61,474 nt of DNA, taken from the NCBI GenBank assembly GCA_032718475.1, contig JAUCBJ010002882.1:1-61474 (forward strand). The letters are read 5' to 3'. The position numbers and the translations under genes were made by a program. Below are positions 21,506-35,085 of this stretch, in pieces. The notes under the pieces were generated by a model. That model made no database searches and had not been told where the DNA came from. It saw only the letters and a list, made by a program, of their open reading frames with translations. This DNA comes from Nemertoderma westbladi (lineage: Eukaryota > Xenacoelomorpha > Nemertodermatida > Nemertodermatidae). Within the stretch, counting starts at the first letter, position 1. Each line of letters opens with the position of its first letter.

Positions 21506-24500
21506 GTTAGTGGAGGAGTTAGTACAGTTAGTGGAACTATAGAGTTTGTACAGTTAGTGGAACTATAGAGTTTGTACAGTTAGTGGAACTATAGAGTTTG
21601 TACAGTTAGTGGAACTATAGAGTTTGTACAGTTAGTGGAACTATAGAGTTTGTACAGTTAGTGGAACTATAGAGTTTGTACAGTTTAGTGGAACTATAGA
21701 GTTTGTAAAGTTAGTGGAACTATGGAGTTTGTACAGTTAGTGGAACTATAGAGTTTGTACAGTTAGTGGAACTATAGAGTTTGTACAGTTAGTGGAACTA
21801 TAGAGTTTGTACAGTTTAGTGGAACTATAGAGTTTGTAAAGTTAGTGGAACTATGGAGTTTGTACAGTTAGTGGAACTATAGAGTTTGTACAGATAGTGG
21901 AACTATAGAGTTTGTACAGTTAGTGGAACTATAGAGTTTGTACAGTTAGTGGAACTATAGAGTTTGTAAAGTTAGAGGAACTATAGAGTTTGTACAGTTA
22001 GTGGAACTATAGAGTTTGTACAGTTAGTGGAACTATAGAGTTTGTACAGTTAGTGGAACTATAGAGTTTGTACAGTTAGTGGAACTATAGAGTTTGTACA
22101 GTTAGTGGAACTATAGAGTTTGTAAAGTTAGAGGAACTATAGAGTTTGTACAGTTAGTGGAACTATAGAGTTTGTACAGTTAGTGGAACTATAGAGTTTG
22201 TACAGTTAGTGGAACTATAGAGTTTGTACAGTTAGTGGAACTATAGAGTTTGTACAGTTAGTGGAACTATAGAGTTTGTACAGTTAGTGGAACTATAGAG
22301 TTTGTACAGTTTAGTGGAACTGTAGAGTTTGTACAGTTAGTGGAACTATAGAGTTTGTACAGTTTAGTGGAACTATAGAGTTTGTACAGTTTAGTGGAAC
22401 TATAGAGTTTGTAAAGTTAGTGGAACTATAGAGTTTGTACAGTTAGTGGAACTATAGAGTTTGTACAGTTAGTGAAACTATAGAGTTTGTACAGTTAGTG
22501 GAACTATAGAGTTTGTACAGTTAGTGAAACTATAGAGTTTGTACAGTTAGTGGAACTATAGAGTTTGTACAGTTAGTGAAACTATAGAGTTTGTACAGTT
22601 AGTGGAACTATAGAGTTTGTACAGTTAGTGGAACTATAGAGTTTGTACAGTTAGTGAAACTATAGAGTTTGTACAGTTAGTGGAACTATAGAGTTTGTAC
22701 AGTTAGTGAAACTATAGAGTTTGTACAGTTAGTGGAACTATAGAGTTTGTACAGTTAGTGAAACTATAGAGTTTGTACAGTTAGTGGAACTATAGAGTTT
22801 GTACAGTTAGTGGAACTATAGAGTTTGTACAGTTAGTGAAACTATAGAGTTTGTACAGTTTAGTGGAACTATAGAGTTTGTACAGTTTAGTGGAACTATA
22901 GAGTTTGTAAAGTTAGTGGAACTATAGAGTTTGTACAGTTAGTGGAACTGTAGAGTTTGTACAGTTAGTGGAACTATAGAGTTTGTACAGTTAGTGGAAC
23001 TATAGAGTTTGTACAGTTAGTGAAACTATAGAGTTTGTACAGTTAGTGGAACTATAGAGTTTGTACAGTTAGTGGAACTATAGAGTTTGTACAGTTAGTG
23101 AAACTATAGAGTTTGTACAGTTAGTGGAACTATAGAGTTTGTACAGTTAGTGAAACTATAGAGTTTGTACAGTTAGTGGAACTATAGAGTTTGTACAGTT
23201 AGTGGAACTATAGAGTTTGTACAGTTAGTGAAACTATAGAGTTTGTACAGTTAGTGAAACTATAGAGTTTGTACAGTTAGTGGAACTATAGAGTTTGTAC
23301 AGTTAGTGGAACTATAGAGTTTGTACAGTTAGTGAAACTATAGAGTTTGTACAGTTAGTGAAACTATAGAGTTTGTACAGTTAGTGGAACTATAGAGTTT
23401 GTACAGTTAGTGAAACTATAGAGTTTGTACAGTTAGTGGAACTATAGAGTTTGTACAGTTAGTGAAACTATAGAGTTTGTACAGTTAGTGAAACTATAGA
23501 GTTTGTACAGTTAGTGGAACTATAGAGTTTGTACAGTTAGTGGAACTATAGAGTTTGTACAGTTAGTGAAACTATAGAGTTTGTACAGTTAGTGAAACTA
23601 TAGAGTTTGTACAGTTAGTGGAACTATAGAGTTTGTACAGTTAGTGGAACTATAGAGTTTGTACAGTTAGTGAAACTATAGAGTTTGTACAGTTAGTGGA
23701 ACTATAGAGTTTGTACAGTTAGTGGAACTATAGAGTTTGTACAGTTAGTGAAACTATAGAGTTTGTACAGTTAGTGAAACTATAGAGTTTGTACAGTTAG
23801 TGGAACTATAGAGTTTGTACAGTTAGTGAAACTATAGAGTTTGTACAGTTAGTGGAACTATAGAGTTTGTACAGTTAGTGAAACTATAGAGTTTGTACAG
23901 TTAGTGGAACTATAGAGTTTGTACAGTTAGTGAAACTATAGAGTTTGTACAGTTAGTGGAACTATAGAGTTTGTACAGTTAGTGGAACTATAGAGTTTGT
24001 ACAGTTAGTGAAACTATAGAGTTTGTACAGTTAGTGGAACTATAGAGTTTGTACAGTTAGTGGAACTATAGAGTTTGTACAGTTAGTGGAACTGTAGAGT
24101 TTGTACAGTTAGTGGAACTATAGAGTTTGTAAAGTTAGTGGAACTATAGAGTTTGTACAGTTAGTGAAACTATAGAGTTTGTACAGTTAGTGGAACTATA
24201 GAGTTTGTACAGTTAGTGGAACTATAGAGTTTGTACAGTTAGTGGAACTGTAGAGTTTGTACAGTTAGTGGAACTATAGAGTTTGTACAGTTAGTGGAAC
24301 TATAGAGTTTGTACAGTTAGTGAAACTATAGAGTTTGTACAGTTAGTGGAACTATAGAGTTTGTACAGTTAGTGGAACTATAGAGTTTGTACAGTTAGTG
24401 GAACTGTAGAGTTTGTACAGTTAGTGGAACTATAGAGTTTGTACACTTAGTGGAACTATAGAGTTTGTACAGTTAGAGGAACTATAGAGTTTGTACAGTT

Positions 24501-27500
24501 AGTGGAATTATAGAGTTTGTACAGTTAGTGAAACTATAGAGTTTGTACAGTTAGTGGAACTATAGAGTTTGTACAGTTAGTGGAACTATAGAGTTTGTAC
24601 AGTTAGTGGAACTATAGAGTTTGTACAGTTAGTGGAACAATAGAGTTTGTACAGTTAGTGGAACTATAGAGTTTGTAAAGTTAGTGGAACTATAGAGTTT
24701 GTAAAGTTAGTGGAACTATAGAGTTTGTACAGTTAGTGGAACTATAGAGTTTGTACAGTTAGTGGAACTATAGAGTTTGTAAAGTTAGTGGAACTATAGA
24801 GTTTGTACAGTTAGTGGAACTATAGAGTTTGTAAAGTTAGTGGAACTATAGAGTTTGTAAAGTTAGTGGAACTATAGAGTTTGTAAAGTTAGTGGAACTA
24901 TAGAGTTTGTACAGTTAGTGGAACTATAGAGTTTGTACAGTTAGTGGAACTATAGAGTTTGTAAAGTTAGTGGAACTATAGAGTTTGTACAGTTAGTGGA
25001 ACAATAGAGTTTGTACAGTTAGTGGAACTATAGAGTTTGTAAAGTTAGTGGAACTATAGAGTTTGTAAAGTTAGTGGAACTATAGAGTTTGTACAGTTAG
25101 TGGAACTATAGAGTTTGTAAAGTTAGTGGAACTATAGAGTTTGTACAGTTAGTGGAACAATAGAGTTTGTACAGTTAGTGGAACTATAGAGTTTGTACAG
25201 TTAGTGGAATTATAGAGTTTGTACAGTTAGTGAAACTATAGAGTTTGTACAGTTAGTGGAACTATAGAGTTTGTACAGTTAGTGGAACTATAGAGTTTGT
25301 ACAGTTAGTGGAACTATAGAGTATGTACAGTTAGTGGAACTATAGAGTTTGTACAGTTAGTGGAACTATAGAGTTTGTACAGTTAGTGGAACTATAGAGT
25401 TTGTAAAGTTAGTGGAACTATAGAGTTTGTACAGTTAGTGGAACAATAGAGTTTGTACAGTTAGTGGAACTATAGAGTTTGTAAAGTTAGTGGAACTATG
25501 GAGTTTGTACAGTTAGTGGAACTAAAGAGTTTGTACAGTTAGTGGAACTAAAGAGTTTGTACAGTTAGTGGAACTATAGATTTGGAAGGGTTAGTGGAAC
25601 TATAGAGTTTGTACAGTTAGTGGAACTATAGAGTTTGTACAGTTAGTGAAACTATAGAGTTTGTACAGTTAGTGGAACTATAGATTTGGAAGGGTTAGTG
25701 GAACTATAGAGTTTGTACAGTTAGTGGAACTATAGAGTTTGTACAGTTAGTGGAACTATAGAGTTTGTAAAGTTAGTGGAACTATGGAGTTTGTACAGTT
25801 AGTGGAACTAAAGAGTTTGTACAGTTAGTGGAACTATAGAGTTTGTACAGTTAGTGGAACAATAGAGTTTGTACAGTTAGTGGAACTATAGAGTTTGTAA
25901 AGTTAGTGGAACTATGGAGTTTGTACAGTTAGTGGAACTAAAGAGTTTGTACAGTTAGTGGAACTAAAGAGTTTGTACAGTTAGTGGAACTATAGAGTTT
26001 GTACAGTTAGTGGAACTATAGAGTTTGTACAGTTAGTGGAACTATAGAGTTTGTACAGTTTAGTGGAACTATAGAATTTGTACAGTTAGAGGAACTATAG
26101 AGTTTGTACAGTTAGTGGAACAATAGAGTTTGTACAGTTTAGTGGAACAATAGAGTTTGTACAGTTTAGTGGAACTATAGAGTTTGTACAGTTTAGTGGA
26201 ACTATAGAGTTTGTACAGTTAGAGGAACTATAGATTGGAAGGGTTAGTAGAACTATAGAGTTTGTACAGTTAGTGGAACTATAGAGTTTGTACAGTTAGT
26301 GGATCTATAGATTTTGTACAGTTGGTGGAACTATAGAGTTTGTACAGTTAGTGGAACTATAGATTTGGAAGGGTTAGTAGAACTATAGAGTTTGTACAGT
26401 TAGTGGAACTATAGAGTTTGTAAGGTTAGTGGAACTATAGAGTTTGTGCAGTTAGTGGAACTATAGAGTTTGTTCAGTTAGTGGAACTATAGAGTTTGTA
26501 CAGTTAGTGGAACTATAGAGTTTGTACAGTTAGTGGAACTATAGAGTTTGTACAGTTAGTGGAACTATAGAGTTTGTACAGTTAGTGGAACTATAGAGTT
26601 TGTACAGTTAGTGGAACTATAGAGTTTGTACAGTTAGTGGAACTATAGAGTTTGTACAGTTAGTGGAACTATAGAGTTTGTACAGTTAGTGGAACTATGG
26701 AGTTTGTACAGTTAGTGGAACTATAGAGTTTGTACAGTTAGTGGAACTATAGAGTTTGTACAGTTAGTGGAACTATAGAGTTTGTACAGTTAGTGGAACT
26801 ATAGAGTTTGTACAGTTAGTGGAACTATCGATTTGGAAGGGTTAGTAGAACTATAGAGTTTGTACAGTTAGTGGAACTATAGAGTTTGTAAGGTTAGTGG
26901 AACTATAGAGTTTGTGCAGTTAGGGGAACTATAGAGTTTGTACAGTTAGTGGAACTATAGAGTTTTTCACAGTTAGTGGAACTATAGAGTTTGTACAGTT
27001 AGTGGAACTATAGAGTTTGTGCAGTTAGTGGAACTATAGAGTTTGTACAGTTAGTGGAACAATAGAGTTTGTACAGTTAGTGGAACTATAGAGTTTGTAC
27101 AGTTAGTGGAACTATGGAGTTTGTACAGTTAGTGGAACTATAGAGTTTGTACAGTTAGTGGAACTATAGAGTTTGTACAGTTAGTGGAACTATAGAGTTT
27201 GTACAGTTAGTGGAACTATAGAGTTTGTACAGTTAGTGGAACTATCGATTTGGAAGGGTTAGTAGAACTATAGAGTTTGTACAGTTAGTGGAACTATAGA
27301 GTTTGTAAGGTTAGTGGAACTATAGAGTTTGTGCAGTTAGGGGAACTATAGAGTTTGTACAGTTAGTGGAACTATAGAGTTTGCACAGTTAGTGGAACTG
27401 TAGAGTTTGTACAGTTAGTGGAACTATAGAGTTTGTGCAGTTAGTGGAACTATAGAGTTTGTACAGTTAGTGGAACAATAGAGTTTGTACAGTTAGTGGA

Positions 27501-28328
27501 ACTATAGAGTTTGTACAGTTAGTGGAACTATAGAGTTTGTACAGTTAGTGGAACTATAGAGTTTGTGCAGTTAGTGGAACTATAGAGTTTGTACAGTTAG
27601 TGGAACAATAGAGTTTGTACAGTTAGTGGAACTATAGAGTTTGTACAGTTAGTGGAACTATAGAGTTTGTAAGGTTAGTGGAACTATAGAGTTTGTACAG
27701 TTAGTGGAACTATAGAGTTTGTACAGTTAGTGGAACTATAGAGTTTGTACAGTTAGTGGAACTATAGAGTTTGTACAGTTAGTGGAACTATAGAGTTTGT
27801 GCAGTTAGTGGAACTATAGAGTTTGTACAGTTAGTGGAACAATAGAGTTTGTACAGTTAGTGGAACTATAGAGTTTGTACAGTTAGTGGAACTATAGAGT
27901 TTGTACAGTTAGTGGAACTATAGAGTTTGTACAGTTAATGGAACTATAGAGTTTGTAAAGTTAGTGGAACTATGGAGTTTGTACAGTTAGTGGAACTATA
28001 GAGTTTGTACAGTTAGAGGAACTATAGATTTGGAAGGGTTAGTGGAACTATAGAGTTTGTACAGTTAGTGGAACTATAGAGTTTGTACAGTTAGTGGAAC
28101 TATAGAGTTTGTAAAGTTAGTGGAACTATAGAGTTTGTACAGTTAGTGGAACTATAGAGTTTGTACAGTTAGTGGAACTATAGAGTTTGTACAGTTAGTG
28201 GAACTATAGAGTTTGTACAGTTAGTGAAACTATAGAGTTTGTACAGTTAGTGGAACTATAGATTTGGAAGGGTTAGTGGAACTATAGAGTTTGTACAGTT
28301 AGTGGAACTATAGAGTTTGTAAGGTTAG
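21506..28328. repeat. 26-bp minisatellite array, left part (~260 copies)
   Basis: The consensus monomer is GTTAGTGGAACTATAGAGTT followed by TGTACA (26 bp). Recurrent variants include GTTTAGTGG (27 bp), GTGAAAC, GAACAATAG, CTATGGAG, TGTAAAG, TGTGCAG, TGTAAGG, and a distinct B type in which GAGTTTGTACA becomes GATTTGGAAGG. In 22440-24060 the GTGGAAC and GTGAAAC units alternate in near-regular patterns. Near 26700-27470 a block of roughly 415 bp that includes a CTATCGATTTGGAAGG unit (26826, 27242) occurs twice. The array is interrupted at 28328 by the LINE and resumes at 31113. Confidence 0.98.
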
Positions 28329-31112
28329 CTGCATTTTTAAGAATGCTGTGCCGGCTTGTCAACAAAATTGCACCGCCACAACTCCCTAACACCCATGACA
28401 TTTGCTAGATCATCCGCATCTTTAAGGCCAGTGTCCTTTAAGATGCGTCTCAAGAAAGTCATGGGCTGTCCACCATGCTTATTCACTCCATGAGGCTGCC
28501 AAAGTACAAGATTATGCACTGGCTGGTCCTCACGGCGAAAGCAATGTCCTGCAAAGCGGAGGCGATTTTGTTCTAGTGTCAAGCTTGGGGGAACCAATTA
28601 GACACCTCCAATGTTATATAGTGTCTGGTTAGAGATGTGTGCATTGTACTTGACACAATGTACCTGGCGTAGCATTCTTGTGAATGTGCCATCCAGAGAT
28701 TTGGTGTCCTCAGCAGTTAGAGCCCAGCATGGACTCCCGTAGAGGAGTACTGGAACTACTGCTGCTCTAAATAATCGGACCTTAAGTTTCCGATTAATTC
28801 TCGGTGACTTCCAAATCCTGGAAAGCCTATTCAAGGCTGCCCATGCCTTTCCCTTACGTATTCGAAGGTCCTCACCTGACTTCCGGATCCATGATCCCAG
28901 GTAACAGAAGTCGTTCACATGCTCAAGCATACCATCCTTTGAGCTTATGCTCATCCTATCAGAGACTTGCTGAGGACTTTCAAAGTTAACTGTCAGAATT
29001 TTGGTCTTTCTGGAGTTAATAAAAAGACCAACACTAGAAGCAGCATGTTCTAATGAGCTGAGGAGCCGTTGGGCTCCCTCTAATGATTCTGAGAGTACTC
29101 CTAAGTCATCAGCAAAGTCTAGATCAATTAGGTACTTGGCAGGATTTCCTCGACTTCTGGAGCCAGTAGGTGGAGTTATCATCACCCCATCATCATTATA
29201 ATGATCTAAGGACATGCGTAGAACATAGTTAACCACAATAATGAACAAGAATGGTGCAAGTGTGTCTCCTTGGAGGACGCCCCATAACACTTCAAATGGT
29301 TCTGTGTCACCGTCAACAGTAGACACAAATGTTGTCGAACCATCGTATACTGATCTGATTGCTGCAATAATTTCATCAGGAATCCCATATAATGAAAGTA
29401 TGCTGAACATACGTGAGCGAGAGACTGAATCAAAGGCCTTGAAGAAGTCAACAAAGATAACAGCCAGATGCCTGTCTTTCTTTTTTGATAACTCTTCAAT
29501 TATCCTTCTAAGTGCCAAAATGGGCTCCATGGTCCCACGACCTTTACGGAACCCATTCTGATTTCCACGGAGCAGTCTCTCAATGGGATCCCTGATGCGA
29601 TTTAATAGAATCCTATTGTATAGCTTTGCAGCAATCGAGATCAATGAGATTCCCCGAAAAGAACCATAGAGTGTTAGGTTGCCCTTCTTGGGAACTGGCA
29701 CCAACTTATTTGTTTTCATTTCTTGTGGGACTCTTGTTGTTCGGTACATGTCTACTATGATGGGATAGATGAGCTTTAAACACTCAGGTATTTTAAAGAC
29801 CTCAGGGGGAACACCATCTACTCCACTGGCACGATTTGTCTTAATGCTCTTTGCAGCAGCCTTCACTTCTGCAAAGGAGATATCGCCAATGGGAATATCT
29901 AGGAGTACAGACTCAGACACTTTTACTTCTATAAAGTTATCAGGCAATACCCTGTCATTATTGAGGAGCTTTTCAAAGTGGGCTTTCCAACCATTGAGGC
30001 GATCGGCTGGTGATTCAGCCTTAACCTTGGTGGTTGGTTGGCTTTTCCGCCCAGTAAGCAGATTGATCGATTTCCATGCCTGGGATGATTGCCTGCTGTC
30101 GTCAGGATCATTGATGGCATCAACCTGTTGGTTTATTAGCTCCTGTAGATTAGCAGAGTACTGCCTGTTCAGGGACCTAGATGCAGCCTTAACTGCATTC
30201 TTGGCCGCTGTAGTCTGTTTGAGTCGGGACTCTTTCTGCGCCTTATGAAGGTCATTTCGGCACTTCTGAATTTTGTTGTCAGTCCAGGGGGCCCTTTTCC
30301 TGTTTCGAGGGTATACAGGAACTGTTTCTGCAGCTGCTAACTTAACTGCTTCTGTAAAGGCAGTATAGCCCTCACAGTGATCTGCCGCCTCAGAGGCAAG
30401 AGCCTCATACCTGTTGCTCAGCTGTAGTGTGAAGCTGGATCTCACACTTGGCTGTTGCAACAGAGAGGACCAGTCATGCCGCGCCGCGGCAAGGCAGATT
30501 TCGTTGTTCTGCTAGCACGCCGACTAAGTCTTACCTTGGCCACAATAAGGCGGTGATCACTGGAGAAGGGTCGAAGTGTAAATGCATTACAGTCTTGTAT
30601 AGAGCTCCTGTATTTCCTACGAAACAGAATATGGTCTATCTGGGACTTGTGACCACTGGGTCCACTATGAGTCCGTAGCTTTCCAGTTCGCTTCTTGAAC
30701 TGGGTTCCAGCTGAAAACAATCCATTTCCAGAGATAAAATCCTGAAGATGGACAGAATTTCGGTTAACACTATTGCTATAGACCCAGGGCGATGTAGGTG
30801 ATTGATGCAGACTTGCATTAAAGTCTCCCAGGAATGTTAAGAATGCATGCTGATCCACTCCATCAGTAGCTGCTTGTAGATTGTGGTAGAAATTTTCCAC
30901 CTCCTCTACAGGGGCAACACTAGTTGGAGAGTAGCACACAATCAGAACCACCTTAGGAAACTTCTTAGCCAGTCTTCCAGAACATGAGAAGTGGCAACGG
31001 ATGATGCGGTTAGAGATTTGGTCTATTTTGTCCAATGCTGCATGTGCAGTTGGATTCATCAATAGACCAATTCCACCATTGCCACTATCATCTGCTGACG
31101 CTAGGGCGAGTC
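28329..31112 (-). mobile_element. Non-LTR retrotransposon (LINE) fragment, 5'-truncated
   Basis: 2784 bp of endonuclease-plus-reverse-transcriptase sequence on the minus strand lies inside the 26-bp array. The 5' end (31112) starts in the middle of the endonuclease domain, typical of incomplete target-primed reverse transcription. At the 3' end, only about eight bases follow the last stop (28339-28337) before the satellite, with no poly(A) tail. GTTAG is present on both sides (28324-28328 and 31113-31117). It may be a 5-bp target duplication, although the same bases occur in every monomer. The protein type (APE endonuclease, RT with FADD, C-terminal Trp/His/Arg domain) fits an RTE- or CR1-like LINE; I cannot fix the clade. 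Confidence 0.93.
28337..31112 (-). pseudogene. LINE endonuclease-reverse transcriptase, frameshifted and stopped
   Basis: The product would nick DNA and copy LINE RNA at the nick. Reading from 31112 leftward, an open frame carries the C-terminal part of an APE-type endonuclease with GDFNA and SDH motifs, and ends at a stop at 30444-30442. A shift of one frame near 30470-30490 is needed to enter the RT frame (30460-28598). RT shows the catalytic block DFFKAFD, then GVLQGDTLAP, and FADD at 29116-29105. An in-frame TAA at 28600-28598 then separates the C-terminal 86 codons (28597-28337), which continue the same frame with the usual LRFAGH...RRED region. So it has two lesions (frameshift, stop) plus loss of the N-terminal endonuclease region: a dead copy. 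The antisense open frames here are shadows. Confidence 0.92.
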
Positions 31113-34049
31113 GTTAGTGGAACTATAGAGTTTGTACAGTTAGTGGAACTATAGAGTTTGTACAGTTAGTGGAACTATAGAGTTTGTACAGTTAGTGGAA
31201 CTATAGAGTTTGTACAGTTAGTGGAACTATAGAGTTTGTACAGTTAGTGGAACTATAGAGTTTGTACAGTTTAGTGGAACTATAGAGTTTGTAAAGTTAG
31301 TGAAACTATGGAGTTTGTACAGTTTAGTGGAACTATAGAGTTTGTACAGTTAGTGGAACTATAGAGTTTGTACAGTTAGTGGAACTATAGAGTTTGTACA
31401 GTTAGTGGAACTATAGAGTTTGTACAGTTAGTGGAACTATAGAGTTTGTACAGTTAGAGGAACTATAGATTTGGAAGGGTTAGTAGAACTATAGAGTTTG
31501 TACAGTTAGTGGAACTATAGAGTTTGTACAGTTAGTGGAACTATAGATTTGGAAGGGTTAGTGGAACTATAGAGTTTGTACAGTTAGTGGAACTATAGAG
31601 TTTGTACAGTTAGTAGATCTATAGATTTGGAAGGGTTAGTGGAACTATGGAGTTTGTACAGTTAGTGGAACTATAGAGTTTGTACAGTTAGTGGAACTAT
31701 AGAGTTTGTAAAGTTAGTGGAACTATAGAGTTTGTACAGTTAGTGGAACTATAGAGTTTGTAAAGTTAGTGGAACTATAGAGTTTGTACAGTTAGTGGAA
31801 CTATAGAGTTTGTACAGTTAGAGGAACTATAGATTTGGAAGGGTTAGTAGAACTATAGAGTTTGTACAGTTAGTGGAACTATAGAGTTTGTACAGTTAGT
31901 AGATCTATAGATTTTGTACAGTTGGTGGAACTATAGAGTTTGTAGAGTTAGTGGAACTATAGATATGGAAGGGTTAGTGGAACTATAGATTTGGAAGGGT
32001 TAGTAGAACTATAGAGTTTGTACAGTTAGTGGAACTATAGAGTTTGTACAGTTAGTGGAACTATAGAGTTTGTACAGTTAGTGGAACTATAGAGTTTGTA
32101 CAGTTAGTGGAACTATAGAGTTTGTACAGTTAGTGGAACTATAGAGTTTGTACAGTTAGTGGAACTATAGAGTTTGTACAGTTAGTGGAACTATAGAGTT
32201 TGTAAAGTTAGTGGAACTATGGAGTTTGTACAGTTAGTGGAACTATAGAGTTTGTACAGTTAGTGGAACTATAGAGTTTGTACAGTTAGTGGAACTATAG
32301 AGTTTGCACAGTTAGTGGAATTATAGAGTTTGTACAGTTAGTGGAACTATAGATTTGGAAGGGTTAGTAGAACTATAGAGTTTGTACAGTTAGTGGAACT
32401 ATAGAGTTTGTACAGTTAGTGGAACTATAGAGTTTGTACATTTAGTGGAACTATAGAGTTTGTACAGTTAGTGGAACTATAGATTTGGAAGGGTTAGTAG
32501 AACTATAGAGTTTGTACAGTTAGTGGAACTATAGAGTTTGTACAGTTAGTGGAACTATAGAGTTTGTACATTTAGTGGAACTATAGAGTTTGTAAGGTTA
32601 GTGGAACTATAGAGTTTGTAAAGTTAGTGGAACTATGGAGTTTGTACAGTTAGTGGAACTATAGAGTTTGTACAGTTAGTGGAACTATAGAGTTTGTACA
32701 GTTAGTGGAACTATAGAGTTTGTACAGTTAGTGGAACTATAGAGTTTGTACAGTTAGTGGAACTATAGATTTGGAAGGGTTAGTAGAACTATAGAGTTTG
32801 TACAGTTAGTGGAACTATAGAGTTTGTACAGTTAGTGGAACTATAGAGTTTGTACATTTAGTGGAACTATAGAGTTTGTAAGGTTAGTGGAACTATAGAG
32901 TTTGTAAGGTTAGTGGAACTATAGAGTTTGTACAGTTAGTGGAACTATAGAGTTTGTACAGTTAGTGGAACTATAGAGTTTGTACATTTAGTGGAACTAT
33001 AGAGTTTGTACAGTTAGTGGAACTATAGAGTTTGTAAGGTTAGTGGAACTATAGAGTTTGTGCAGTTAGTGGAACTATAGAGTTTGTACAGTTAGTGGAA
33101 CTATAGAGTTTGTACAGTTAGTGGAACTATAGAGTTTGTACAGTTAGTGGAACTATAGAGTTTGTGCAGTTAGTGGAACTATAGAGTTTGTACAGTTAGT
33201 GGAACAATAGAGTTTGTACAGTTAGTGGAACTATAGAGTTTGTACAGTTAGTGGAACTATCGAGTTTGTACAGTTAGTGGAACTATAGAGTTTGTGCAGT
33301 TAGTGGAACTATAGAGTTTGTACAGTTAGTGGAACAATAGAGTTTGTACAGTTAGTGGAACTATAGAGTTTGTACAGTTAGTGGAACTATAGAGTTTGTA
33401 AGGTTAGTGGAACTATAGAGTTTGTACAGTTAGTGGAACTATAGAGTTTGTACAGTTAGTGGAACTATAGAGTTTGTACAGTTAGTGGAACTATAGAATT
33501 TGTACAGTTAGTGGAACTATAGAGTTTGTACAGTTAGTGGAACTATAGAGTTTGTGCAGTTAGTGGAACTATAGAGTTTGTACAGTTAGTGGAACAACAG
33601 AGTTTGTACAGTTAGTGGAACTATAGAGTTTGTACAGTTAGTGGAACTATAGAGTTTGTACAGTTAGTGGAACTATAGAGTTTGTACAGTTAGTGGAACT
33701 ATAGAGTTTGTAAAGTTAGTGGAACTATGGAGTTTGTACAGTTAGTGGAACTATAGAGTTTGTACAGTTAGAGGAACTATAGATTTGGAAGGGTTAGTAG
33801 AACTATAGAGTTTGTACAGTTAGTGGAACTAATAGAGTTTGTAAAGTTAGTGGATCTATAGATTTTGTACAGTTAGAGGAACTTTAGATTTGGAAGGGTT
33901 ATTAGAACTATAGAGTTTGTACAGTTAGTGGAACTATAGAGTTTGTACAGTTAGTGGAACTATAGAGTTTGTAAAGTTAGTGGAACTATAGAGTTTGTAA
34001 AGTTAGTGGAACTATAGAGTTTGTACAGTTAGAGGAACTATAGATTTGG

Positions 34050-35085
34050 AAGGGTTAGTGGAACTATAGAGTTTGTACAGTTACTGGAACTAAAGTGTGT
34101 GCAGTTAGTGGAACTATAGAGTTTGTACAGTTACTGGAACTAAAGTGTGTGCAGTTAGTGGAACTATAGAGTTTGTACAGTTAGTGGAACTATAGAGTTT
34201 GTACAGTTAGTGGAACTATAGATTTGGAAGGGTTAGTGGAACTATAGAGTTTGTACAGTTAGTGGAACTATAGAGTTTGTACAGTTAGTGGAACTATAGA
34301 GTTTGTACAGTTAGTGGAACTATAGAGTTTGTACAGTTAGTGGAACTATAGAGTTTGTACAGTTTAGTGGAACTATAGAGTTTGTAAAGTTAGTGGAACT
34401 ATAGAGTTTGTAAAGTTAGTGGAACTATAGAGTTTGTACAGTTAGAGGAACTATAGATTTGGAAGGGTTAGTGGAACTATAGAGTTTGTACAGTTACTGG
34501 AACTAAAGTGTGTGCAGTTAGTGGAACTATAGAGTTTGTACAGTTACTGGAACTAAAGTGTGTGCAGTTAGTGGAACTATAGAGTTTGTACAGTTAGTGG
34601 AACTATAGAGTTTGTACAGTTAGTGGAACTATAGATTTGGAAGGGTTAGTGGAACTATAGAGTTTGTACAGTTAGTGGAACTATAGAGTTTGTACAGTTA
34701 GTGGAACTATAGAGTTTGTACAGTTAGTGGAACTATAGAGTTTGTACAGTTAGTGGAACTATAGAGTTTGTACAGTTAGTGGAACTATAGAGTTTGTACA
34801 GTTTAGTGGAACTATAGAGTTTGTAAAGTTAGTGGAACTATAGAGTTTGTAAAGTTAGTGGAACTATAGAGTTTGTACAGTTAGAGGAACTATAGATTTG
34901 GAAGGGTTAGTGGAACTATAGAGTTTGTACAGTTACTGGAACTAAAGTGTGTGCAGTTAGTGGAACTATAGAGTTTGTACAGTTACTGGAACTAAAGTGT
35001 GTGCAGTTAGTGGAACTATAGAGTTTGTACAGTTAGTGGAACTATAGAGTTTGTACAGTTAGTGGAACTATAGATTTGGAAGGGT
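34050..35085. repeat. Higher-order repeat, 413/439-bp units
   Basis: A rare pair of variant monomers (TTACTGGAACTAAAGTGTGT) spaced 50 bp apart occurs three times: at 34081/34131, 34494/34544 and 34933/34983. The offsets are 413 and 439 bp, differing by exactly one 26-bp monomer. The surrounding order of B-type and GTTTAGTGG units is also repeated. This is a recent block amplification followed by gain or loss of one monomer. Confidence 0.85.

Noticed and set aside
21333-21542. 69-codon plus-strand frame in the spacer
   Set aside because: Short, no recognisable domain, and its last codons are satellite sequence. Chance is the simplest explanation.
28804-30678. Plus-strand open frames up to 159 codons across the LINE
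   Set aside because: They are antisense shadows of the reverse-transcriptase and endonuclease frames.
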